A stretch of DNA of 11,959 nucleotides from the NCBI GenBank assembly GCA_031265015.1, contig JAISDG010000164.1:1-11959 (forward strand), in the 5' to 3' direction. Below are positions 6,525 to 11,959 of this stretch, one piece after another. Every line of letters starts with the position of its first letter. The stretch's first letter is position 1. The position numbers were made by a program, and so were the translations under genes. Source of the stretch: Spirochaetaceae bacterium. GTDB lineage: Bacteria > Spirochaetota > Spirochaetia > Treponematales > Breznakiellaceae. The notes below the pieces were generated by a model that was given only the letters and a program-made list of their open reading frames with translations, ran no database searches and was not told the origin of the DNA.

Positions 6525-6546
6525 TAGTTCCGGACTGTAGTTCCGG
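6525..6546 (+). repeat. Direct repeat and small hairpin in the leader of the iron operon
   Basis: TAGTTCCGG occurs twice, at 6525-6533 and 6538-6546, with a 13-base period. Within it CCGGA (6530-6534) can pair with TCCGG (6542-6546) around a 7-base loop. It lies in the transcribed leader, just upstream of the ribosome-binding site GGGGGAG (6552-6558). It may be a regulator site or an RNA element, or chance. Confidence 0.4.
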
Positions 6547-6564
6547 CCCAGGGGGGAGTAATAT

Positions 6565-7770
6565 ATGCGTGGTGCCGTATCAAAAATATTAGCTTTAACT
6601 AACATAATGATTGTTTTCGCGCTGTTCTGCGCGCCGCCCCTCTTTGCGGCCTTTGAAACCTGGGGCGCCATGGCGGAGGAAATGTCTGTCGAGGCCGGCA
6701 AGGCGTACTCCATCTATGCCGCGGGGGACGCTAAGGCCGCCAAGGCCCAGGTTGACGTGGTGTATTACGGCTATTATGAAAAATACGGCTTTGAAAAGAC
6801 CGTTATGGCCTATATCTCGGGCGCCCGGGCCGCCCAGGTGGAGTATCAGTTCAGTACCATAAAAAAGCTCATGACTTCCCAGGCGGATGCCGCGGAGGTT
6901 CGCGGCGCCATAGACAGCCTTTCCCGGTATTTACGGGAAGACGCCGCCCGGCTGGACGGCAAGAACGAAAATCCCCTGGGGGTCTTCCTCGGTTCCCTGG
7001 TGATCATCCTCCGGGAGGGCTTTGAGGCGATCCTGATTGTGGGGGCGATCATCGCGTACCTCCTTAAAAGCGGCAACGGAAAAAGCACCCGGGCGGTGTA
7101 CTGGGGGGCCCTGCTCGCGCTGGGGGCAAGCGTGGTTCTGGCCTGGATATTTAACCGGATTACCAGCATCGCGGGGGGTCAGAACCAGGAAATTGTGGAA
7201 GGACTTACCATGCTCACCGCCGTGGCGGTGCTGTTCTATGTCAGCAACTGGATGGTGTCCAAGGCCGAAGCCGGGGCATGGGGCAGGTATATCGAGGGGA
7301 AAGTACAGTCCTCTATCGGGCGGGGCAGTCTTTTTTCACTGACCTTTGCCGCCTTTCTCGCGGTGTTCCGGGAGGGGGCGGAGACGATCCTCTTTTACCA
7401 GGCCATGCTTGCCCAGGTTCAGAGTTACCTCAACATGGTATGGCTTGGCCTGGCGGTGGGCAGTGTGCTTCTGGTAATCGTATACCTGGTGATCCGGTTT
7501 CTCAGCATCCGGCTTCCGTTAAAGCCGTTTTTCCTGGGAACCAGCATACTGCTTTTTGTCATGTCCATTTCCTTTGCCGGTAACGGGGTAAAGGAACTAC
7601 AGGAAGGAAACGTGATTGGCGTCACCACCATACCGGGAATGGTTTCGGTGGATCTTCTGGGAATCTATCCCACCCTGGAGACGATCATTCCCCAGCTGGT
7701 ACTGCTGGCGGCAACTGTCGTGACCTTTGTCATTCAGATAAGGAGGTGGAAGACGATGAAGGAGACTTAA
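6565..7770 (+). CDS. FTR1/EfeU-type high-affinity iron permease with periplasmic N-domain
   Basis: This 401-residue inner-membrane iron transporter carries the two diagnostic REGxE iron-translocation motifs in membrane helices: REGFE (150-154) and REGAE (269-273). Residues 1-28 look like a signal peptide or first membrane segment ending PLFA. Residues about 29-135 form a soluble, mostly helical domain outside the inner membrane, as in the FetM/Cj1658 branch of the family. Seven hydrophobic segments follow (roughly 138-166, 178-196, 212-230, 255-283, 291-312, 321-337, 375-392). The start is fixed by GGGGGAG six bases before ATG. It is the first gene of the operon, downstream of a strong promoter with a putative operator, which fits iron-repressed expression. 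The P19 gene that follows is its usual partner. The transported valence state cannot be read from sequence. Confidence 0.92.
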   Translation: MRGAVSKILALTNIMIVFALFCAPPLFAAFETWGAMAEEMSVEAGKAYSIYAAGDAKAAKAQVDVVYYGYYEKYGFEKTVMAYISGARAAQVEYQFSTIKKLMTSQADAAEVRGAIDSLSRYLREDAARLDGKNENPLGVFLGSLVIILREGFEAILIVGAIIAYLLKSGNGKSTRAVYWGALLALGASVVLAWIFNRITSIAGGQNQEIVEGLTMLTAVAVLFYVSNWMVSKAEAGAWGRYIEGKVQSSIGRGSLFSLTFAAFLAVFREGAETILFYQAMLAQVQSYLNMVWLGLAVGSVLLVIVYLVIRFLSIRLPLKPFFLGTSILLFVMSISFAGNGVKELQEGNVIGVTTIPGMVSVDLLGIYPTLETIIPQLVLLAATVVTFVIQIRRWKTMKET

Positions 7771-7791
7771 ATTTATCCGGAGGATAAAAAG

Positions 7792-7818
7792 TATCCGCGG
7801 TATGAAAACCGGCGGATA
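7792..7818 (+). repeat. Intercistronic hairpin 1 after the permease gene
   Basis: TATCCGCGGT (7792-7801) pairs with ACC-G-GCGGATA (7808-7818) to give ten base pairs with one bulged G and a 6-base loop. No T run follows (A-rich instead), so it is not a canonical terminator. It may protect the 3' end of the permease message or mark a processing site. Confidence 0.55.
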
Positions 7819-7856
7819 AAAAATCCCCGGGTAAAAAGGAACGATATCTTTAAAAA

Positions 7857-7876
7857 ACATGAACCTGTGTTCATGT
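7857..7876. repeat. Perfect palindrome with 4-base centre (hairpin or operator)
   Basis: ACATGAAC (7857-7864) and GTTCATGT (7869-7876) are exact inverted repeats around CTGT. As RNA this is an 8-bp stem-loop. As DNA it is a 20-bp dyad with the core GAAC-N4-GTTC, which is also the core of LexA/DinR-type SOS boxes. No clear promoter overlaps it, so an RNA role is at least as likely. Confidence 0.5.
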
Positions 7877-7887
7877 GCAATTAACGC

Positions 7888-7921
7888 AAGCGGCCGCGCC
7901 GTCAGCGGCGGCGCCGCTTTT
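7888..7921 (+). terminator. Terminator-like GC-rich hairpin just before the P19 gene
   Basis: AAGCGGC (7888-7894) pairs with GCCGCTT (7913-7919), and inside it CGCCG (7897-7901) pairs with CGGCG (7906-7910) around a TCAG loop. Only a 2x2 internal mismatch separates the stems. A short T run (7918-7921) ends it. The ribosome-binding site AAGGAGA begins three bases later (7924). It is probably a partial terminator or attenuator that sets P19 levels relative to the permease. Confidence 0.55.
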
Positions 7922-7934
7922 ATAAGGAGAAAGC

Positions 7935-8528
7935 ATGAAAAAGTTAACGGTGATTTTGATTTGCGCGGTATGCGCCGCATTGGTCCTGGGTTGTGGACAA
8001 TCCGAGGGTTCCGGTGATTCGGTTTCGGTTCAGGCTGGCCCCGCGGTAACCCCGGAGGAAACGGCGGGGTTTGAAGAATTCCCCATCGGCGACGACATTG
8101 AGCTGGGTCCGCTGAATGTGGCGGGGGTGTACTTCCAGCCGGTGGATATGCTTCCCGCGGGGAACAGCCTTCCCGCTTCCCAGTCGGATATGCACATGGA
8201 GGCGGATATTTCCGCCCTGAACAATGATCTGGGTTACGGGGTGGGGGACTTTGTTCCCAACCTGACCGTCAGTTATGAAATCACAAAAGAAGACGGCTGG
8301 AGAACCGAAGGGACTTTTATGCCCATGAACGCCAGCGACGGCCCCCACTACGGGGCAAACCTGAAACTGAACGATGCCGGAACCTACAAGGTCCGGTTTA
8401 TCATTCAAAACCCCGAAGCCCAGGGCTTCCTGCTCCACGTGGACCAGGAAACGGGGGTTCCCGGCAGATTCTGGGATTCGCCCCTGGTGGCCGAGTGGGA
8501 TTTCGACTTCGTTCCCAGAACGTGGTAA
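7935..8528 (+). CDS. P19/Tp34-family periplasmic iron-uptake lipoprotein
   Basis: This is a 197-residue lipoprotein. The N-terminus MKKLTVILICAVCAALVLGC has a charged start, a hydrophobic core and the lipobox LVLGC, placing the lipidated cysteine at C20. The mature part matches the Tp34/P19 family: GVYFQPVDM (64-72), SDMHMEADI (84-92), MPMNASDGPHYGANL (129-143) and GFLLHVDQETGV (164-175). By comparison with Campylobacter P19, whose dimer binds copper and iron and supports iron uptake, H87, M131, H138 and H168 are likely metal ligands, with E89 nearby. The T. pallidum homologue Tp34 is a metal- and lactoferrin-binding lipoprotein. The start is set by AAGGAG at 7924-7929. It should act outside the inner membrane, handing iron to the permease encoded upstream. 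The hairpin in front suggests post-transcriptional control. Confidence 0.93.
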   Translation: MKKLTVILICAVCAALVLGCGQSEGSGDSVSVQAGPAVTPEETAGFEEFPIGDDIELGPLNVAGVYFQPVDMLPAGNSLPASQSDMHMEADISALNNDLGYGVGDFVPNLTVSYEITKEDGWRTEGTFMPMNASDGPHYGANLKLNDAGTYKVRFIIQNPEAQGFLLHVDQETGVPGRFWDSPLVAEWDFDFVPRTW

Positions 8529-8547
8529 TCTGCGGGTATAGGGCGGT

Positions 8548-9801
8548 ATGCTAAAATATTGTATTCAGGTCATTGCCAATTCCCTGAACGCCTCTCTGCT
8601 TACCGCCCTTTTTTTTGCCCTTGTTCCCGCCGCTCCGGCGGCGGATGCCGCCGGGACCCGCGGGGTTCCGGCGGAACAAAAACGGCTGCTGCTTGCCGCC
8701 GCCGCGGGTCTTGCCGCCGCCCTGATCCTGGCGGTGCTCCGGCGGACTACCACCATCGTAAACCGGGAGCTGGTGAATATACCCCTGCTGGTTCTTCTGG
8801 CCGCGGCGGCGGCGGCGCTGCTGGTTTCGCTGTGGTGTAAACGGAGGGCGCTGTTCCGTATCGGCGGCATGATCTTTCTTGCGTCCCTGTGGTTTTATTC
8901 GATGCCCACGGTCTTTTTGTATCCCGCCGAATTTACCGCCGCGGGGGAGAGTCCCTTCAGCGCCGATACGGTAGCCAGGGCGGCGGGGTTTTTGCTGGGC
9001 CTGGCGGTGACGGCCCTGGGGGGCCTGGCGGTGTACCACAGCGCCAGGCCTTTTCCCGGTAAGGCCCGGCTTTCCTTTACCGCCCTTGCCGGGGCGGCCA
9101 TGATAGGCTGGGGAGGGGCGTTCATCCAGATCCTCCTTGCCCGCCGCCTTATCCGGTTTTCCCGGCCCCTCTTCAGGCTGACGGTCTTTATCCTGAACCA
9201 CGGATCGTTCTTTTTGTTTTTTGCCGCCGCGGCCGGCGCGTTGTTTCCGGCGCTGCTCTTTGCCGCTTACCGCAGGGTAGGGGGGACCTTTTCCAATCCC
9301 GCCGAAAGGCGGAAGGCCCTGGCCGAAGCGAAGTCCTGCCGCCGCCTGGCCGTTTTCGGCTTTTTTCTTTTGTGCGGGGCGGTATTCTCCCAGACGGCGC
9401 TGAAAAGCCTGGATAACCGGGAGGTGGAACTTTCCCCCGCCGAACCCATGACCGTAGCCGGGGAAGAAATTCTGATTCCCGTCACGACGGTAGAGGACGG
9501 CCGCCTGCACCGTTTCGCCTGGAACGCCTCCGACGGGACAGAGGTGCGCTTCATCGTGATTAAGAAAAACGCCGCTTCCTACGGGGTGGGCCTGGACGCC
9601 TGCGACATCTGCGGCAATACGGGGTACTATGAGCGGAAAGACGGCGTGGTCTGTAAGCTCTGCGACGTGGTGATGAATAAATCCACTATCGGTTTTAAGG
9701 GGGGATGCAATCCGGTTCCCCTGGCCTACCGGCTGCGGGAGGGGTCCATGGTGATTCAAATAGAAAATCTGGAACGGGAAAAGGGCAGATTTCATCTTTA
9801 G
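8548..9801 (+). CDS. Polytopic membrane protein with C-terminal Cys-rich DUF2318 domain
   Basis: This 417-residue protein has about eight hydrophobic segments in residues 10-285 (for example 12-30, 46-64, 76-97, 104-124, 142-163, 177-197, 212-241, 267-285). A soluble domain of ~130 residues follows. Its end carries a cysteine cluster: CDIC (352-355), CKLC (369-372) and GGCNP (386-389). This arrangement defines DUF2318, annotated as Fe-S-containing membrane proteins and found next to P19 in Campylobacter (Cj1660). HRFAW (321-325) is also characteristic. The topology predicts a metal- or cluster-binding domain outside the membrane, so electron transfer to the iron carried by P19 is a reasonable inference, not shown. 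The start ATG has a weak AGGGCGG directly upstream, 19 bases after the P19 stop, so reinitiation may help. Confidence 0.85.
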   Translation: MLKYCIQVIANSLNASLLTALFFALVPAAPAADAAGTRGVPAEQKRLLLAAAAGLAAALILAVLRRTTTIVNRELVNIPLLVLLAAAAAALLVSLWCKRRALFRIGGMIFLASLWFYSMPTVFLYPAEFTAAGESPFSADTVARAAGFLLGLAVTALGGLAVYHSARPFPGKARLSFTALAGAAMIGWGGAFIQILLARRLIRFSRPLFRLTVFILNHGSFFLFFAAAAGALFPALLFAAYRRVGGTFSNPAERRKALAEAKSCRRLAVFGFFLLCGAVFSQTALKSLDNREVELSPAEPMTVAGEEILIPVTTVEDGRLHRFAWNASDGTEVRFIVIKKNAASYGVGLDACDICGNTGYYERKDGVVCKLCDVVMNKSTIGFKGGCNPVPLAYRLREGSMVIQIENLEREKGRFHL

Positions 9802-9815
9802 ATGAAGATGAAATC
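9788..9815 (+). repeat. Hairpin spanning the stop codon of the DUF2318 gene
   Basis: GATTTCATC (9788-9796) and GATGAAATC (9807-9815) form a perfect 9-bp stem with a 10-base loop containing the TAG stop (9799-9801). An alternative shorter stem TTCATC (9791-9796) / GATGAA (9801-9806) competes with it. No T run follows, so it is an mRNA structure rather than a terminator. Confidence 0.5.
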
Positions 9816-9840
9816 CTTTACCCTATGGTGATGATTGCGC

Positions 9841-9857
9841 GGAAACCAAAGGTTTCC
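9841..9857 (+). repeat. Second intercistronic hairpin before the ABC permease
   Basis: GGAAACC (9841-9847) and GGTTTCC (9851-9857) are perfect inverted repeats with an AAA loop. The hairpin lies 28 bases upstream of the AGGAA ribosome-binding site of the permease. It falls inside the TTG-extended reading frame, which helps argue that the upstream TTG is not the true start. Confidence 0.5.
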
Positions 9858-9894
9858 CGGGAATTCGATAACAGATGATTCTGACAGGAACGAT

Positions 9895-11169
9895 ATGTTT
9901 TGGAGAATGGTAAAAGGAGCCCTGTTCAGGCAGCGCTCAAAGATGTTTATGATTGGCTTTACCGTCGCCCTGGGATCCTCCCTGGCATCGGCGATGCTCG
10001 CTGTCATGTTTGACATAGGCGGCAAGATCAACCGGGAACTGAAAACCTACGGCGCCAATATTACGGTCCTTCCCCGGGGCGCTTCGCTCTTGAACGATCT
10101 CTACGGGATAGGGGAAGAAGGGCGCTATCTTCAGGAAGACGAGCTGGGCAGTATCAAAACCATCTTTTGGGCTTTTAACATTGTAGATTTTAGCCCCTGG
10201 CTTGCGGTGAACGCTTCCATGGTTTCCCCCGCGGACGGACGGCAGGATATAAATCTGTACGGCGTGTGGTTCGATCAAACCATGGAACTTCCCACGGGGG
10301 AAACAGTTTCCACGGGAATACGGAACATGAAAAGCTGGTGGCAGGTACGAGGAGACTGGCCCGGTACGGAAGACGCGGTCCTGGCGGGGATCGGCGCCGC
10401 GGAACGGAACGGCCTGGCCCCGGGGGGGACGATTACGCTAGAACTGGGGGGCAGAAAAAAAACCTTTACCGTTTCGGGGATCGTCAGTTCCGGCAGTGAA
10501 GAGGATAACCGGATTTTTGTATCCCTTGACGCGGTACAGGAACTGGCGGGCCTGGAAGGCCTGGTAAGCGGCGTGGAGGTCAGCGCCCTTACCACCCCTG
10601 ATAACGACTTGTCCCGCCGGGCCGCCCAGGATCCTAAAAGCCTTTCCATCAAGGACTGGGAAACCTGGTACTGTACCGCCTATGTAAGCGCCATCTGCTA
10701 CCAGATAGACGAAGTGATCACCGGGGCGGTTTCCAAGCCGGTACGCCAGGTCGCGGAAAGCGAGGGAGCCATTCTTGAAAAGACAGAACTCCTGATGCTG
10801 CTTATCACCGTGGTAAGCATGGCCGCCTCGGCTCTGGCGGTCTCCAACCTGGTTACCGCCGGCGTGATGGAGCGTTCCGCGGAAATCGGCCTTCTGAAAG
10901 CCCTGGGCGGCAATGACCGCCGGATCATCGCGCTGGTCCTGGCGGGACTTGCCGCCGCGGGAATCGCCGGCGGCGGGGCGGGCTTTTTTGCGGGCCTCGG
11001 CTTTGCCAGGATCATCGGGCATACGGTATTCGGGTCCGGTATCGCGTTCACCGCCGTGACCATCCCCATTGTGGCCGCCCTGGTATTGCTGGTGATCCTG
11101 GCGGGAAGCATTCCCGCAATTCGTTTCCTCCTTTCGCTCCGCCCCGCGGAAGTACTGCACGGCAGGTAA
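9895..11169 (+). CDS. FtsX/MacB-type ABC transporter permease, subunit 1 of the iron-uptake locus
   Basis: This is a 424-residue permease. The frame extends up to a TTG at 9835, but I choose ATG 9895 because AGGAA (9886-9890) lies four bases upstream. The protein then begins with the MFWRMVKGALFRQRSKMFMIG basic-hydrophobic start typical of the family, and the extra 20 residues carry no family features. Layout: TM1 about 19-40, a large extracytoplasmic MacB-like domain (about 45-295) with YGANITVLPRG (52-62), then three C-terminal helices (about 298-323, 345-372, 386-408). The FtsX signature ERSAEIGLLKALGGNDRRI (326-344) and the final SLRPAEVLHGR (414-424) are clear. It corresponds to Cj1661 in the Campylobacter p19 locus. 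It should pair with the next permease and an ATPase encoded further on. The substrate is not established. Confidence 0.88.
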   Translation: MFWRMVKGALFRQRSKMFMIGFTVALGSSLASAMLAVMFDIGGKINRELKTYGANITVLPRGASLLNDLYGIGEEGRYLQEDELGSIKTIFWAFNIVDFSPWLAVNASMVSPADGRQDINLYGVWFDQTMELPTGETVSTGIRNMKSWWQVRGDWPGTEDAVLAGIGAAERNGLAPGGTITLELGGRKKTFTVSGIVSSGSEEDNRIFVSLDAVQELAGLEGLVSGVEVSALTTPDNDLSRRAAQDPKSLSIKDWETWYCTAYVSAICYQIDEVITGAVSKPVRQVAESEGAILEKTELLMLLITVVSMAASALAVSNLVTAGVMERSAEIGLLKALGGNDRRIIALVLAGLAAAGIAGGGAGFFAGLGFARIIGHTVFGSGIAFTAVTIPIVAALVLLVILAGSIPAIRFLLSLRPAEVLHGR

Positions 11170-11171
11170 GC

Positions 11172-11959
11172 ATGAAACGCCGCCGTTTTTTTATGATGAT
11201 GCTGGTCCGCTCCCTCCTCCGGCGCAAATCCAGAATGGCCGCGGCCCTGCTGGCAATCACCCTGGGGTCGGCGATCCTTTCGGGCCTTCTTGCCCTCTAC
11301 TACGACATACCCCGCCAGATGGGCCGGGAGTTCCGATCCTACGGAGCGAATTTTCTGCTCCTTCCCGCGGAGGGTAATTCCTCCGTTTTCATGGAAGACA
11401 TCCGGCGGGCGCTGGACTATTTTCCCCGGGAAAGCGTGATAGGGGCCGCCCCGTACCGTTATGCGGCAATCACCATCAATGAACAGCCCTTTATGGCTGC
11501 GGGAACAGATATGGAGGAGGCCCGGAAAACCAGTCCCTACTGGTTTATCCGGGGGGAATGGCCCGCTCCGGGAGAAGTGCTTGCCGGCGCGGAAGCGGCG
11601 GCCCTGCTGGGGATTGTGCCCGGCGGCGCCGTTATCCTCCGGGGAACCGGCAAAGCCGCCGGTGTCAGCATAGCTGCCGGCCCTGCCGATGCCGGTATCG
11701 GCAGAGCCGGCGGCCCGGAAGAACCTCTGGCGGGAATCGGGGAAGGCCGTGAGTTCCGGGTTGCCGGCATTATGCAGTCGGGGGGCGCGGAGGAAGCCTT
11801 TATCTTTATCCCCATGGAAGATTTTGACGCGATGATGGGGGACGGCGGCAGGGCCGATATGGTGGAGTGCAGCATCTCCTTTGACGAGGGGGCGCTGGAA
11901 GCGGCGGCCGCGAAAATTCGCCTGGACGTTCCCGGGGTGGAAGGGCGGCTGGTTCGAAG
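11172..11959 (+). CDS. FtsX/MacB-type ABC transporter permease, subunit 2 (3' partial)
   Basis: The frame runs open from ATG 11172 to the window end (262 codons plus two bases), so the 3' part is missing. The start lies two bases after the previous stop, with AGG at 11164-11166. The N-terminus is a basic start (MKRRR), MVRSLLRRKSRM-like residues and a TM segment (about 23-43). Then comes FRSYGANFLLLPAEG (54-68), clearly paralogous to TYGANITVLPRG of the upstream permease. RGEWP (about 126-130) and FRVAGIMQSGG (about 196-206) also align with RGDWP and FTVSGIVSSGS of that protein. The two probably form a heterodimer. A Gly/Ala-rich stretch (about residues 159-190) has no counterpart in the paralogue and coincides with a palindromic DNA segment. 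The gene corresponds to Cj1662 in position. Confidence 0.85.
   Translation, partial: MKRRRFFMMMLVRSLLRRKSRMAAALLAITLGSAILSGLLALYYDIPRQMGREFRSYGANFLLLPAEGNSSVFMEDIRRALDYFPRESVIGAAPYRYAAITINEQPFMAAGTDMEEARKTSPYWFIRGEWPAPGEVLAGAEAAALLGIVPGGAVILRGTGKAAGVSIAAGPADAGIGRAGGPEEPLAGIGEGREFRVAGIMQSGGAEEAFIFIPMEDFDAMMGDGGRADMVECSISFDEGALEAAAAKIRLDVPGVEGRLVR
11646..11711. repeat. Two consecutive GC-rich palindromes inside the second permease gene
   Basis: The first is ACCGGC (11646-11651) with GCCGGT (11658-11663). The second is larger: GCCGGC (11676-11681) with GCCGGC (11706-11711), one C/A mismatch, then CTGCCGAT (11683-11690) with ATCGGCAG (11697-11704), around GCCGGT. They encode the Gly/Ala-rich stretch absent from the paralogous upstream permease. 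This looks like a small inserted palindromic element kept in frame, or expansion of low-complexity sequence. Confidence 0.5.

Noticed and set aside
8551..9795. Long open frame on the - strand (414 codons)
   Set aside because: It mirrors the DUF2318 membrane protein gene. The translation is a Gly/Gln/Arg/Pro-rich low-complexity sequence typical of the complement of a hydrophobic GC-rich gene.
9835..9894. TTG at 9835 as the start of the first ABC permease
   Set aside because: TTG has no good ribosome-binding site, the extra 20 residues carry no family features and cover a perfect hairpin, and ATG 9895 has AGGAA at proper spacing.

Overview
The window most resembles a treponeme-like spirochete with a fairly GC-rich chromosome. 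This rests on gene content and order. A murG, cvpA, DNA polymerase III delta'-like, NtrB-type kinase, NtrC-type regulator series resembles a block I recall from Treponema pallidum (TP0519-TP0523 region). The window also encodes a lipoprotein of the Tp34/P19 family, which includes a known T. pallidum antigen. Species cannot be fixed from the sequence, and the first ~430 bases look more AT-rich than the rest. All genes I accept lie on the + strand.

Region 1 (1-683): the 3' end of a probable outer-membrane beta-barrel protein. It is followed by a short possible RNA unit (TTGACA promoter, tRNA 3'-half-like stretch, T7 hairpin terminator), then a small DUF2158/YodC-like protein with a Lys/Ala-rich tail.

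Region 2 (764-6269): a tightly packed five-gene operon in which each junction overlaps by 4 or 8 bases, implying translational coupling. It encodes MurG (lipid II synthesis), a CvpA-family membrane protein, a clamp-loader delta'-like AAA+ protein with a zinc knuckle and a long insertion, a soluble PAS histidine kinase, and a sigma-54-dependent response regulator. The last two form an NtrB/NtrC-type pair. A 295-base gap with a likely terminator follows.

Region 3 (about 6472 to the window end): a second operon behind a near-consensus sigma-70 promoter whose spacer and -10 box carry inverted repeats, a plausible metal-regulator operator. It encodes an FTR1/EfeU-type iron permease, a P19/Tp34-type periplasmic lipoprotein, a polytopic membrane protein with a C-terminal Cys-rich DUF2318 domain, and two FtsX/MacB-type ABC permeases, the second cut by the window edge. 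The order matches the Campylobacter p19 iron-uptake locus (Cj1658 onward), so an ABC ATPase and thioredoxin-like genes would be expected just downstream. P19 probably captures and conditions iron (with copper) outside the inner membrane, FTR1 moves it inward, and the DUF2318 protein and ABC permeases supply electron transfer or energised steps. The intergenic gaps of this operon are rich in hairpins: three lie between the permease and P19 genes, and two lie before the first ABC permease.
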